Shown: positions 1 to 9,604, counted from the first letter of the stretch. The stretch: 64,000 bases of DNA from Streptomyces sp. MJM8645 (GCF_001625365.1 NZ_LJJF01000001.1:4599001-4663000), one strand, 5' to 3'. The notes: generated from the letters alone by a model not told the origin. Program-made: numbers and translations.

Positions 1-476
1 CGTACATCCTCAAGGAGACGGCGAAGATCCAGGACCTCCAGGACCCGGGCGCCAAGATGAGCAAGTCCGCCTCCTCGGACAAGGGCCTGGTCAACCTGCT
101 GGACGAGGCGAAGGTCAGCGCCAAGAAGTTCAAGAGCGCCGTCACCGACACCGGCACCGTCGTCTCCTACGACGAGGACGGGAAGCCCGGCGTCTCCAAC
201 CTGCTGCGCATCCACTCCGCGCTCAGCGGCCAGTCGATCGACCAGCTGGTCGCGCACTTCGAGGGCAAGATGTACGGCGCCCTGAAGACCGAGCTGGCCG
301 AGCTGTTCACCGAGTGGGTCACTCCCTTCCAGGAGCGCACCCGCACGTTCCTGGACGACCCGGCCGAGCTGGACCGGGTGCTGGCGATCGGCGCCGAGAA
401 GGCCCGCGAGGTGGCCGCGCAGACGCTGGAGACGGTGTACGACCGGGTCGGCTTCCTCCCGGCCGCCAAGCGGTGA
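1..476 (+). CDS. trpS: Tryptophanyl-tRNA synthetase, C-terminal part
   Basis: Charges tRNA-Trp with tryptophan in the cytoplasm. The gene enters from the left edge; the frame is open from base 3 and only about 157 C-terminal residues are present. They include the class I signature KMSKS (an ATG inside this motif at 57 is not the start), followed by a helical C-terminal domain typical of TrpRS, with a VNLLDEAKVSAKKFKSAVTD stretch. The next gene starts inside the stop codon (GTGA overlap at 473-476), so the two are probably co-transcribed and translationally coupled. Identity is confident; TyrRS is less likely given the family-specific sequence after KMSKS. Confidence 0.9.
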   Translation, partial: YILKETAKIQDLQDPGAKMSKSASSDKGLVNLLDEAKVSAKKFKSAVTDTGTVVSYDEDGKPGVSNLLRIHSALSGQSIDQLVAHFEGKMYGALKTELAELFTEWVTPFQERTRTFLDDPAELDRVLAIGAEKAREVAAQTLETVYDRVGFLPAAKR

Positions 477-1027
477 CTCCCCTCACACGCCTGCCCGATG
501 GTGACGGTCTCCCCGAGGCCGTCACCATCGGCGTGTCCGTGAGCGTTCCGGATCCGTACGGTGCGCAGATCCAGGACGCCCGGGCCGGGCACGGCGATCC
601 GCTGGCCCGGTCGATACCGACGCACGTCACCCTGCTGCCGCCGACCGAGGTGCCCGCCGAGGCGCTGCCGAAGATCGAGGAGCACCTGGCGGCGGTGGCG
701 GCCGCGCACCGGCCGTTCCGGATGCTGCTGCGCGGCGCCGGCACCTTCCGCCCGGTCTCCCCGGTGGTGTTCGTCCGGGTCGAGGAGGGCGCGCAGGAGT
801 GCCGGCTGCTGGAGGCGGACGTCCGCTCCGGCCCGCTGGCCCGCGAGCTGGCGTTCCCGTACCACCCGCACGTGACGGTCGCGCACGGCCTGCCGGACGA
901 CGCGCTGGACCAGGCGTACGCGCAGGCGCGCGGCTTCCGGGCGGCCTTCCCGGTGCCGGGCTTCGGCCTCTCCCGCTTCGACGCGGACGAGGTCTGGCGG
1001 CCCTGGCGGAGCTACCTGTTCTCCTGA
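473..1027 (+). CDS. 2'-5' RNA ligase family / 2H phosphoesterase
   Basis: A 184-residue protein of the 2H phosphoesterase superfamily (LigT/ThpR-like), whose members hydrolyse or form 2',5'-linked or cyclic phosphodiesters in RNA or nucleotides. Both defining H-x-T motifs are visible: HVT in 'PTHVTLLPPT' near residue 46 and HVT in 'HPHVTVAHGL' near residue 137. The GTG at 473 is chosen because it overlaps the trpS stop and the family-like sequence begins directly after it. Context is trpS only, so the physiological substrate is unknown. Family assignment is confident, function is not. Confidence 0.8.
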   Translation: MTPLTRLPDGDGLPEAVTIGVSVSVPDPYGAQIQDARAGHGDPLARSIPTHVTLLPPTEVPAEALPKIEEHLAAVAAAHRPFRMLLRGAGTFRPVSPVVFVRVEEGAQECRLLEADVRSGPLARELAFPYHPHVTVAHGLPDDALDQAYAQARGFRAAFPVPGFGLSRFDADEVWRPWRSYLFS

Positions 1028-1047
1028 ACCACCGCCCTGATCTTCAA

Positions 1048-3558
1048 CTACCGTACTGACCTTCCGAGTTCGAGCATCCGGTCGACCACCCGGCGGGACG
1101 CGCCGCCGTCGTCCAGGACGCAGTGCTCGGCCCGGAAGCGCCGGTGGCGCTCCGCGTACCCGGGCGGCAGGGCCGCGCCGGTGTCGGCGAGTTCGCGCAG
1201 CGCGCCGAGCAGTCCGGCCGAGGTGGGGACGAGCGGGCCGGGGGCCTGCGGCTCGAAGTCGAAGTAGAAGCCGCGCAGGGTGTCGCGGTAGTGCTCCAGG
1301 TCGTAGGTGAAGAAGAGCACCGGGCGGCCGGTGACGGCGAAGTCGAACATGATCGACGAGTAGTCGGTCACCAGGACGTCCGCGACCAGCAGCAGTTCCT
1401 GCGGGTCGGGATAGTCCCCGCAGTCGTACAGGAAGCCGTCCCCGGCGCCCGGCAGCGGCTCGCGGACGTGCGCGTGCGGGCGGATCAGCAGCACGTGGTC
1501 CCGGCCGAGCAGGCGCCGGGCGTGGTCGAGGTCCAGCCGCAGGCCGAGCCGGAAGCCGTCGCCGTCACCGCGCTGCTGGTCCTCGCGCCAGGTCGGCGCG
1601 TACAGCACGATCCGCTTGCCGTCCGGGATGCCGAGCCGACGGCGGACGGCCGCTGCGGCGGCCTCGTCGGGGCGGGCGAGCACGTCGTTGCGCGGGTAGC
1701 CGGCCTCCAGGATCTCGCCGTCGTAGCGGAACGCGCGGCGCAGGATCGGGGTGGCGAACGGGCTGGGGGAGAGCAGCAGGCTCCACTGCGGGGTCTCCCG
1801 GTCGAGCGCCTCCAGGTAGCCGTGGTCGGCCAGCCAGGGGTTGTCGACGTCATGGGCGATCCGCTTCAGCAGCGAGCCGTGCCAGGTCTGGAGCACCACC
1901 TGGCCGGGGCGGCGCTCCAGGAAGTCCGGGAAGTGCGTGTTGCCGACCAGGTACCGGCAGGTGGCCAGCGCGCGGTACCACTCCGGGCTCCAGATCCGGA
2001 CGGCCCGGACCCCGGGCGGCAGTTCGGCCTGGGCGTCGTCGACCACCCAGAGGTGCTCCAACGGCGCGCCGCGGCGGGCCAGTTCGGCGTGCACCGCGCG
2101 CGGCGAGTCGGCGTAGCCGCGGCCGCCGAACACGTCGTACAGCACGGCCTCGCGCAGCGGTTCGCGGCGGGCGGCGGGGTAATGGACGGCGCGCTGGCGG
2201 CTCTGCGTCCAGGCGCTGCGCTCGGTGGGGGTGAGCACCGGGGTGGAGTCCACCAGCAGGGTGTCGTGCCAGCGGCGCTGGAGCAGGATCCGCTTGCCGC
2301 CGGCCGTGGTGGCGGCGGGCAGCGTGGGAAGGGCGGCGGGTGCGGCGAGCAGCGGGCGGCTCGGGCCGGGCCGCCCGGCGGGCGTCAGCGCGGCCTCCCA
2401 GATGCCTTTGCGCAGGGGCAGCGCGGTGCCGTCGGCGCCGGTGCGGGTGGCGGGCAGCAGGACCTTGAAGCGGCCGTCCTGGTCGGCCTCGACGGGGGAG
2501 CGGACCTCGCTCGCGGTGCCGGTGTGCCGCAGGACGAGTTCCAGCTGGTCCGCGGCGCGGTCCGGGCAGCGGCCGGTGAGCTCGAAGCCGCCGGCCCGGA
2601 CGGCGATCCGCTCGACCAGGCCGGCCGCGGGCTGGACGCACAGTTGGAGCCGGCCGTCGGCGAGGTGCTTGAGGTAGAGGGCGCGGTCCGGGGTGTCGGG
2701 CAGCCGGTGCTGGCCGGCGACCGGGCCGCCGCGCTCGTCCGGGCAGAGCTGCTCGGTGCTGCCGTCGGGGTGCAGGAACTCGGTGTCCCAGTGCTCCAGT
2801 TCGCCGCTGCCGCGGCCGTCGGCGGTGAACGGCCGGTACGGCAGGTGGACGGCGAAGGTGTTGCCGGTGCGGGCGACCGGCCGTTCGATCACGGCGTCGC
2901 TCTGCCGGTGGCGCAGCCGCAGCACGGTGCCGGCCGGGCAGGAGTCCGCGCTGCCGCGCAGGTCGAGGCCGTCGGCGGTGGGGGTGGCGTGGGTGAGCCG
3001 GATGCCGGGGCGTTCGAGCAGCAGCCGCAGTCGCCCGTCGGCGAAGTACGGCTGGAGGCGGACGTCGTGGTCCACCCAGTGGGCCGGCGGGTACTCGCCG
3101 GAGCCGCACCAGTGCGGGGCGAGGGCGCCGTACCGGCGGCGCAGCCGGGTGGGGCGCGGGCGGGTGAACAGGGTGGTCTCGATCTGCCAGTCGCCGAGCA
3201 GCCAGTCGGTGCCGTTGCGCAGCCGGCCGGGCTCTATCAGGGCGGTGAAGCCGGACCAGTCGTGGTTGAACTCGGGCTGGGCGCTGTCGTCGGTGACTTC
3301 GGGCAGCCGGCGGGGCCGGGAGCGCAGGTGGACGGGCGGCCGGGTCCCGTCGGCGTGGCGCAGGGTCAGCCAGGTCCAGGCGGAGCCGGGGCGGCCGGTG
3401 TCGAGGTCGTCCGGGCGGGCGAAGCCGGTGAGTTCCAGGCCGCGGCCGGTCCAGCGGGCGCGCAGCAGGCCGAAGGTGACGTCCTCGTCGGCGGCGGGCT
3501 GGTCGGTGCTCACACGGGGGTCGGCGTGTGGAAGGACGAACCGTGTGAGCGCAGGCAT
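1048..3558 (-). CDS. CDP-glycerol glycerophosphotransferase family protein
   Basis: An 836-residue enzyme predicted to transfer glycerol-phosphate or a related polyol phosphate from a CDP donor onto a cell-wall teichoic-acid-type polymer at the inner membrane face. The last ~350 residues match the Glyphos_transf (TagB/TagF) family: the His of 'QTWHGSLLKR', 'LYAPTWREDQ', 'LIRPHAH' and 'VLVTDYSSIMFDFA' are the expected catalytic and donor-binding segments. The first ~450 residues are beta-rich and resemble the middle of the next gene (3875-7447), so the two are paralogs. The ATG at 3558 is chosen over earlier in-frame ATGs because GAAGGA lies upstream and the earlier sequence is low-complexity. 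The polymer is not identified. Confidence 0.82.
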   Translation of the reverse strand: MPALTRFVLPHADPRVSTDQPAADEDVTFGLLRARWTGRGLELTGFARPDDLDTGRPGSAWTWLTLRHADGTRPPVHLRSRPRRLPEVTDDSAQPEFNHDWSGFTALIEPGRLRNGTDWLLGDWQIETTLFTRPRPTRLRRRYGALAPHWCGSGEYPPAHWVDHDVRLQPYFADGRLRLLLERPGIRLTHATPTADGLDLRGSADSCPAGTVLRLRHRQSDAVIERPVARTGNTFAVHLPYRPFTADGRGSGELEHWDTEFLHPDGSTEQLCPDERGGPVAGQHRLPDTPDRALYLKHLADGRLQLCVQPAAGLVERIAVRAGGFELTGRCPDRAADQLELVLRHTGTASEVRSPVEADQDGRFKVLLPATRTGADGTALPLRKGIWEAALTPAGRPGPSRPLLAAPAALPTLPAATTAGGKRILLQRRWHDTLLVDSTPVLTPTERSAWTQSRQRAVHYPAARREPLREAVLYDVFGGRGYADSPRAVHAELARRGAPLEHLWVVDDAQAELPPGVRAVRIWSPEWYRALATCRYLVGNTHFPDFLERRPGQVVLQTWHGSLLKRIAHDVDNPWLADHGYLEALDRETPQWSLLLSPSPFATPILRRAFRYDGEILEAGYPRNDVLARPDEAAAAAVRRRLGIPDGKRIVLYAPTWREDQQRGDGDGFRLGLRLDLDHARRLLGRDHVLLIRPHAHVREPLPGAGDGFLYDCGDYPDPQELLLVADVLVTDYSSIMFDFAVTGRPVLFFTYDLEHYRDTLRGFYFDFEPQAPGPLVPTSAGLLGALRELADTGAALPPGYAERHRRFRAEHCVLDDGGASRRVVDRMLELGRSVR

Positions 3559-3785
3559 GGCGGGGGTCCTTCGGGACGGGGGCCGGGCCATGGGCGGTGG
3601 ACCGGGGCCGCCGGACCGATGCCGAGAGGAAACCGGGGCCGAATTCATATCCCATACCGGAACGCCGTCCGGGTCAACAGTGCGAACCGGGGAATTTCCC
3701 GTGAAATTCGCTGACAAACACTAGTTCGAGTGCAATGTACAGGCAAAGACCAGGGATATTGTCAGGGAATTCCCAGGAAAGCGCA

Positions 3786-3818
3786 GAGGCGCCCGACGCG
3801 GTTCGCGTCGGGCGCCTC
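3786..3818. terminator. Strong hairpin between two wall-polymer genes
   Basis: A perfect 15-bp inverted repeat (3786-3800 with 3804-3818) around a 3-base loop lies about 57 bases beyond the stop of the leftward gene 3875-7447. It is a likely intrinsic terminator for that gene, though no clear T-run follows on the minus strand. The rest of the 316-base gap 3559-3874 holds the leader and promoter region of the next leftward gene; I see no coding sequence there. Confidence 0.75.
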
Positions 3819-3874
3819 GGTGGGGCTCTCGGGGGTGCTGCGGGCCACCCCGTGTTACTCGGTGCTGCTCGGCA

Positions 3875-6800
3875 CTACTCCGCGCGGAGCATCGCGTCGA
3901 CCACCCGGGCGGAGGCCTTGCCGTCGTCCAGGTCGCAGTACGCCGTGCGGAACGCGGCGGCCTTGTCGGCGTACTCGGCCGCGACCTCGCCGACCCGGCC
4001 GAGCGCGTCGACCAGTTCCTCGGAGGTGGCCAGCAGTGGGCCGGGCGCCTCCGCCTCGAAGTTCAGGCTGAAGCCGCGCAGGTTGTCGCGGTAGTGCTCC
4101 AGGTCGTAGGTGAAGAACAGGATCGGCTTGCCGGTCGCGGCGAAGTCGAACACGCTGGCCGAGTAGTCGGTGATCAGCACGTCGGCGATCAGCAGCAGCT
4201 CCGCCATGTCGGGGTAGCTGCCGACGTCCCAGATGTAGCCGTTGCCGGCGCCCGGGATCTGACCGCACATCATGCTGTGCCGGCGCACCAGCAGTACCTG
4301 GTCGTCGCCGAGCGCGGCCTTGGCCGCCGCCAGGTCGAGCCGCAGGTCCAGCTGGTACCCGCCGTTCGGCCGGCGCCGGTCCTCGCGCCAGGTCGGCGCG
4401 TAGAGCACGACCTTCTTGCCCTCGGGCAGGCCGAGCCTTTCGCGCACCTGTTCGGCGGTCTTCTCCCGGTCGGCCGCGAAGAGCAGGTCGTTCTTCGGCG
4501 AACCGCTTTCGAGGATCTCGCCCTTGTAATCGAACGCGCGTCGCAGGATCGGGGCCGACCAGCTGTTGCCGGCCGCCAGCAGACTCCAGCTCGGCACCTC
4601 CCGGGCGAGGCCCTTCAGGTAGTTCGCGTCCGTGAACCAGACCTTCTCGAAATCGAGGCCGATCTGCTTCAGCGGGCTGCCGTGCCAGGTCTGCAGGACC
4701 ACCTGGCCGGGGCGGCGGACGAAGAAGTCGGGCAGGTGGGTGCTGGTGACGATGTACTTGGCGGTGGCCAGCGCCTCGAACCACTCCGGGCTCCACAGCC
4801 GGATCGCGCTCGCCGACTGCGGCAGATCGGCCTGGAGGTCGTCACTGCCCCACAGGTGCTCCAGCGGCAGGCCGCGGCGGACCAGCTCCTCGTGGACCGC
4901 CCGCGGCGAGTCGGCGTACAGGCCGCCGAGGCCGACGTTGTACAGCACGGTGTCGCGCACCGGGTGCCGGCGGGCGTTCGGGTAGTCGACGAACCGCAGC
5001 TGGCGCAGCCGGTAGCCGCTGCGCTCCTCCGGCAGCAGCGCCGAGTGCGACTCCAGGGAGAGGCCGTCGTGGTGGCGGCGCTCCAGCACGATGCGCTTGC
5101 CCCGGGACTCCACCTCCAGCGGCATCGCGCCGAAGCAGTCCGGCGAGATCAGCGCGTACGAGCTCGGAAGCTCCTCGGCCACGGCGCCGACCGGACGGAA
5201 GAAGACGTTCCAGGTGCCCTGGGCGAGCGGCACCCGGCCGGCGAAGGAGGCCGTCGGCACGGCGGGCAGCGCGGTCCGGAACCGTCCGTCCGCGATCTCC
5301 ACCGGGTAGACGTGCTCCTCCTCGCGCCAGTCGTGCCGGACCACCAGCTCCCAGCGGTGCGCGCCGGACAGCGGGAACGAACCGCTGAGCAGGAAGCCGT
5401 CCGCGCCGCGGGCGGAGACCTCGTCCACCACCGGCTGCAGCAGCTGGTCGGAGAACTGCAGGTACCCGCTGGGGGAGGGCTTGGAGTAGAGCGCCCGGCG
5501 CTGGTCGACCGGGGCGTCCGGGTTGAGCGGCAGGTGCAGCTGCGCCGGGGCGTTGCGGTCGTCCCAGGTCACCGGGACGGTGCTGCCGTCGGCCAGGACC
5601 AGCGCGGTGTCCCAGCGGTCACGGGCGCGCTCGGCGGCCACCGGGTCCAGCTCGGCCCAGGCCTCGCGGAGGGCGGTCAGCTCGGCCACCGGGAAGGACA
5701 CGCTGAACGGCTGCAGGCTGCCGACCGGCGCGCCCAGCTCCAGCGGGAAGGCCAGCTCGCGGTCGGACTCGACGTGGGTGAGCCGCAGTCGGGCCCCGGC
5801 GAAGCTGGAGCCGGAGCGGGCCGCGCCCGACACCTCGACCCGGCCGCCGTGCGAGGCCAGGCCGGTCACCCGGGCCTTGACCGTCTCCACCCGCAGGTAG
5901 ACCGAGCCGTCCCGGACCCACGGCACGATCCGCACGTCCGGCTCGACCCAGTGCGCCGGGATGTACTGCGCGGTGTCGCTCCAGCCGGCCCAGACCCGGC
6001 CCTTGTAGACGCCGCCCTTGCCCGCGCCGGCCACCAGGACGCGCCAGTTGCCGTCCTTCCACTGGCCGCGGTGCTTGAGCTTCTTCGGGTCGACGCCGAC
6101 GGTGAAGCCGGCCCAGTCGCAGCTGTACAGGTCGTGGTGGCAGCTGGCGGTGGCCTCGGGGCTGTACTGGGTCTTCATCGGCACCGCGATCACCCGGCGG
6201 CCCTTGGCCTCGCGCAGCACCAGGGTGCGGACCATGTCGTGCTTGCCGGCCGCGCCCAGCTGCTCCGGGTACGCGTGCCCGGTCAGCTGCAGTCGCCCGC
6301 CGACCCAGGCCGTCTCGTACAGCCGGCTGCGCATGACCAGCGAGTTGTCCAGCTTGAGCACGCCGGACGGCACGCTCTTGCGCCCGCCGCGCAGGAACGG
6401 GTAGTCGGCGTACGGGCGCAGCAGACCGCGGGCCTGGACGCCGCCGTTGCTCTCGCCCTCGTACTTGATCTGCTCGACGAACTCGTCGATCCGGCCCTGG
6501 AGGGTCAGGTGGTACTTGAGCCGCAGCGGCGCCCGCAGCTTGCGGACCTGCTCGGGGCCGATCGCCCGCAGCAGCCGACTGACGTTCTTGATGTAGGCGT
6601 CCCGGTACTCCTTGTCGCCGTCCACGACGGACCAGAAGAACATCGGGATCTCCTCGACGAGGGTGTTCTCGTCGTAGGAGCGCAGGTACTGGGCGAAGCG
6701 CGGATCGGTCTGCTTGCGCAGCCAGCCGCGGACCAGCTCGACCGAGGTGACGCGGTCGATCAGGCCCTTGGGGTTGGTGCGCATCTGGGTGATCGACATC

Positions 6801-7447
6801 TCGCCGACCTCGCGCTCGCGCCAGTGGTAGATCGGCTCGCAGAGCACGTCCACGCTCTTGGCGAGGTAGTGGTGCGGCACGCTGACCGGCGCGTCCTCGT
6901 ACAGGATGCCCTCGGGGTAGAGGATGCCGGCCGCGTCGAAGAAGGAGCGGCGGTACACCTTGTTCCACGCGGTGCGGTCGGTGACCAGCGCCGGGACCTC
7001 GGTGATGTGCGTCTTGAGCTTGGTCTCCCTGAACGGCCGCGAGTGCCCGCCGGACTGGTAGTAGCCCACCGCGCGGAACCGCAGCACGTTGCCGGTGGCG
7101 AAGTCCGAGCCGGTCTCGTCCAGGGTGTTGATCATCAACTCGTACGCGCTCGGCGGCATCGAGTCGTCACTGTCGACGAAGCACAGGAACTCGGCGTCCG
7201 GGTCGATGTGCCGGATGCCGGTGTTGCGGGCCGCGCCGAGGCCCTTGTTCACCTGGCGGACCAGGCGGAACCGCGAGTCCTTGGCCGCGTACGCCTCGGC
7301 GAGGGCCGCGCTGTCGTCCTTCGAACCGTCGTCGACCATGACGCACTCGAAGTCCGTGAAGGTCTGGGCGGCGATCGAGTCGAGGCATTCGACCAGGTAA
7401 CGCTCGACGTTGTAGATCGGAACGACGATGGAGAGGCGGGGAGCCAT
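3875..7447 (-). CDS. Bifunctional GT2 glycosyltransferase / CDP-glycerol glycerophosphotransferase
   Basis: A 1190-residue fusion enzyme for wall-polymer synthesis. Residues ~1-300 are a GT-A glycosyltransferase family 2 domain: 'LSIVVPIYNVERYLVECLDS', the nucleotide-binding 'VDDGSKDDS' and the DxD-type 'FVDSDDS'. Residues ~350-780 form a beta-rich module shared with the neighbour at 1048-3558. Residues ~800-1190 are the glycerophosphotransferase domain, with 'QTWHGSPLKQ', 'LYAPTWREDR', 'LVRRHSM' and 'VLITDYSASVFDFA'. Such fusions let one protein add a sugar and a polyol-phosphate unit. It starts at ATG 7447 and is divergent from another GT2 gene at 7582. The exact sugar and polyol are unknown. 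Confidence 0.85.
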   Translation of the reverse strand: MAPRLSIVVPIYNVERYLVECLDSIAAQTFTDFECVMVDDGSKDDSAALAEAYAAKDSRFRLVRQVNKGLGAARNTGIRHIDPDAEFLCFVDSDDSMPPSAYELMINTLDETGSDFATGNVLRFRAVGYYQSGGHSRPFRETKLKTHITEVPALVTDRTAWNKVYRRSFFDAAGILYPEGILYEDAPVSVPHHYLAKSVDVLCEPIYHWREREVGEMSITQMRTNPKGLIDRVTSVELVRGWLRKQTDPRFAQYLRSYDENTLVEEIPMFFWSVVDGDKEYRDAYIKNVSRLLRAIGPEQVRKLRAPLRLKYHLTLQGRIDEFVEQIKYEGESNGGVQARGLLRPYADYPFLRGGRKSVPSGVLKLDNSLVMRSRLYETAWVGGRLQLTGHAYPEQLGAAGKHDMVRTLVLREAKGRRVIAVPMKTQYSPEATASCHHDLYSCDWAGFTVGVDPKKLKHRGQWKDGNWRVLVAGAGKGGVYKGRVWAGWSDTAQYIPAHWVEPDVRIVPWVRDGSVYLRVETVKARVTGLASHGGRVEVSGAARSGSSFAGARLRLTHVESDRELAFPLELGAPVGSLQPFSVSFPVAELTALREAWAELDPVAAERARDRWDTALVLADGSTVPVTWDDRNAPAQLHLPLNPDAPVDQRRALYSKPSPSGYLQFSDQLLQPVVDEVSARGADGFLLSGSFPLSGAHRWELVVRHDWREEEHVYPVEIADGRFRTALPAVPTASFAGRVPLAQGTWNVFFRPVGAVAEELPSSYALISPDCFGAMPLEVESRGKRIVLERRHHDGLSLESHSALLPEERSGYRLRQLRFVDYPNARRHPVRDTVLYNVGLGGLYADSPRAVHEELVRRGLPLEHLWGSDDLQADLPQSASAIRLWSPEWFEALATAKYIVTSTHLPDFFVRRPGQVVLQTWHGSPLKQIGLDFEKVWFTDANYLKGLAREVPSWSLLAAGNSWSAPILRRAFDYKGEILESGSPKNDLLFAADREKTAEQVRERLGLPEGKKVVLYAPTWREDRRRPNGGYQLDLRLDLAAAKAALGDDQVLLVRRHSMMCGQIPGAGNGYIWDVGSYPDMAELLLIADVLITDYSASVFDFAATGKPILFFTYDLEHYRDNLRGFSLNFEAEAPGPLLATSEELVDALGRVGEVAAEYADKAAAFRTAYCDLDDGKASARVVDAMLRAE

Positions 7448-7581
7448 CGGCTACGCAGGCCTTTCTCGGGAAGGAGCGTGGCAGCCCGTTGAGGGCCTGA
7501 CCGCACTTTGGATCGGTGCGTACGTGCGCACCGATCCTACCTCCGGGCCATGGGGCCCTTCGGGGCCACTACGCTGGGCCC

Positions 7582-8580
7582 GTGCCCCGCTTCAGCGTGA
7601 TCGTTCCCGTGTATCAGGTCGAGGACTACCTCGTCGAGTGCCTCGACTCGGTGCTCGGCCAGGGCGGCCCCGACCTCGAACTGATCGCGGTGGACGACCG
7701 TTCCCCGGACGGCTGCGGTCGGATGCTCGACGAGGCCGCCGCCGCCGACCCGCGGATCCGGGTGCTGCACCTGCCCGAGAACGTCGGCCTCGGCCGGGCC
7801 CGCAACGCCGGCCTGGAGGTCGCCACCGGGGAGTACGTGGTCTTCCTCGACAGCGACGACACGCTCACCCCCCAGCTGCTCAAGAGCGTCGACGACCGGC
7901 TCGCCGCCACCGGCGACCCGGACGTCCTGGTCTACGACTACGCCCGCACCTACGCCGACGGCCGGATCACCCGGGCCGCCTCCGCCCACGTGTTCGGCGC
8001 CGCCTCCCCGGACGTCTTCGACCTCGCCGCCCGCCCCGACCTGCTCGACCTGCTCCAGGTGGTCTGGAACAAGGCCTACCGCCGCGACTTCGTCACCGCC
8101 CAGCAGCTGGTCTTCCCGGCCGGCTACTACGAGGACACCCCCTGGACGTACCCGGTGCTGCTCGCCGCCGCCCGGATCACCCTGCTCGACGAGGTCGGCG
8201 TGCACTACCGCCAGCGCCAGGAGGGCGGCAACATCCTGGCCACCGCCAGCCGCAAGCACTTCGACGTCTTCGCCCAGTACGACCTGGTCTTCGCCTTCCT
8301 GGACCGCCGCCCCGACCTCGACCACTGGCGCCCGGTCGTCTACGGCCGGATGCTGCACCACCTCAACACCGTCGTCTCCAAGCCCGGCCGGATCCCGCCC
8401 GGCGACCGCCGCGAGTACTTCCGCCGCGCCGCCGCCCACTGCGCCCGGCTCCGGCCGGCCGGCTACCGCCCGCCGCCCGGCGTGGACGGCGTGCGCACCG
8501 AACTGCTCAGCCACGGCCGCTACGGCGCCTACCAGGCCGTCCGCGCCCTCGCCCGGGCCCGCCGACTGGTGAAACGCTAG
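7582..8580 (+). CDS. Glycosyltransferase family 2 protein
   Basis: A 332-residue GT-A fold glycosyltransferase. It begins at GTG 7582 with 'PRFSVIVPVYQVEDYLVECL', then 'IAVDDRSPDG' (nucleotide binding), 'NVGLGRARNAGL' and the DxD-like 'VFLDSDDTLTP', all hallmarks of family 2 enzymes using nucleotide-sugar donors. It is closely related to the GT2 domain of the divergent fusion gene 134 bp away and probably works on the same wall polymer. The longer upstream frame (from 7516) reads through promoter-like sequence and was not used. There is no membrane segment, so it is probably cytoplasmic or peripheral. Confidence 0.85.
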   Translation: MPRFSVIVPVYQVEDYLVECLDSVLGQGGPDLELIAVDDRSPDGCGRMLDEAAAADPRIRVLHLPENVGLGRARNAGLEVATGEYVVFLDSDDTLTPQLLKSVDDRLAATGDPDVLVYDYARTYADGRITRAASAHVFGAASPDVFDLAARPDLLDLLQVVWNKAYRRDFVTAQQLVFPAGYYEDTPWTYPVLLAAARITLLDEVGVHYRQRQEGGNILATASRKHFDVFAQYDLVFAFLDRRPDLDHWRPVVYGRMLHHLNTVVSKPGRIPPGDRREYFRRAAAHCARLRPAGYRPPPGVDGVRTELLSHGRYGAYQAVRALARARRLVKR

Positions 8581-8634
8581 AATCTGCGCCGAGCCTGACG
8601 GCCATTCGGAGGACGGGCCGGTATAACCGGTCGG

Positions 8635-9582
8635 GTGGACTTCCTGACCCGCCTCCCGGTCGTCGGCCCGCTCGTCACGTGGGTGCTGCGCAGCCGCCCG
8701 TACCGGGTGTACGAGTACTTCTCCGCGGCCCGGGGCAACCGGCTGGCCGGTGCGGTCACCTTCTTCGGCTTCCTCGCCCTGTTCCCGCTGCTCACGGTGG
8801 GCCTGGCGATCGCCGTCTCGACGCTCAGCAGCAGCCAGGTGGCGGACCTGCAGAAGCACATCTCCGACCAGCTGCCGGGCATCTCGCAGGCGCTCAACCT
8901 GCCGTCCCTGGTGGCGAACGCGGGCGCCGTCGGACTGGTCAGCGGGGCGCTGCTGCTGGTCTCCGGCCTCGGCTGGGTGGACACCATGCGCACCTCGATC
9001 CGGGACGTCTGGCAGCTGCCCGACGACGACACCAACGTGGTGCTGCGCAAGGGCTGGGACTGCGCGGTGCTGGGCGGCCTCGGCGTGGTGTCGCTGATCT
9101 CGGTGGGCGCCTCCACCGCCGGGACGACGCTGGCAGGGCGGATCGCCGACTGGACCGGCCTGCGCAGCGGCTACCTGCTGACCGGGGTCGGCGTGCTCAT
9201 CGCCATAGCGTGCGACACGCTGCTCTTCGCCTACCTGCTGGCGCCGTTCCCCGGGGTCGGCGGCCAGCGCCGCCGCGACGTGCTGCAGGGCGCGCTGATC
9301 GGCGCGGTCGGCTTCGAGCTGCTGAAGGTCCTGCTCGCCTCCTACCTCGGCTCCGTCGCCGGGAAGAGCCTGTACGGCGCCTTCGGCGTGCCGGTGGCGC
9401 TGCTGCTGTGGATCAACTTCGTCTCCCGGCTGCTGATGTACTGCGTGGCCTGGACGGCGATGGCCGATCCGGTGGCCGCCCGGGAGCGCACCCGGGAGCA
9501 CGCCCGGGCGCTGCTGGCGGCGGCCGACGAGGCGCAGGCGGCCGCGGACACGACGGCGGCCCGGCCCCGGGAGGAACCCTGA
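8635..9582 (+). CDS. YihY/virulence factor BrkB family inner-membrane protein
   Basis: A 315-residue polytopic membrane protein of the YihY/BrkB family (formerly misnamed RNase BN), with about six hydrophobic helices. Family features include 'GNRLAGAVTFFGFLALFPLL' near the N-terminus, 'LNLPSLVANAGAVGLVSGAL' and 'ALLLWINFVSRLLMYCVAW' near the end. The tail is charged and Ala-rich. Transport or envelope roles are suspected for the family but not settled. The GTG start at 8635 gives the standard length; no close Shine-Dalgarno is visible (a GGAGGA lies ~20 bases upstream). It converges on the carboxypeptidase gene. Confidence 0.82.
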   Translation: MDFLTRLPVVGPLVTWVLRSRPYRVYEYFSAARGNRLAGAVTFFGFLALFPLLTVGLAIAVSTLSSSQVADLQKHISDQLPGISQALNLPSLVANAGAVGLVSGALLLVSGLGWVDTMRTSIRDVWQLPDDDTNVVLRKGWDCAVLGGLGVVSLISVGASTAGTTLAGRIADWTGLRSGYLLTGVGVLIAIACDTLLFAYLLAPFPGVGGQRRRDVLQGALIGAVGFELLKVLLASYLGSVAGKSLYGAFGVPVALLLWINFVSRLLMYCVAWTAMADPVAARERTREHARALLAAADEAQAAADTTAARPREEP

Positions 9583-9604
9583 GGCCGGGCCGTCCGTCCG
9601 GCCG

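Noticed and set aside
57..476. An apparent 139-residue gene starting at the ATG at 57
   Set aside because: That Met is part of the KMSKS motif of TrpRS, and the frame is open to the window edge, so it is an internal codon of a partial gene.
1123..3714. Long rightward open frame (863 codons) opposite the glycerophosphotransferase gene
   Set aside because: Its translation is Val/Gly/Ala-rich without motifs; it is the antisense shadow expected in very high-GC coding DNA, and the minus strand has clear family motifs.
4094..7492. Rightward open frame of 1132 codons opposite the GT2-glycerophosphotransferase fusion
   Set aside because: Antisense shadow with no domain-like sequence; the reverse-strand protein is convincing over its whole length.
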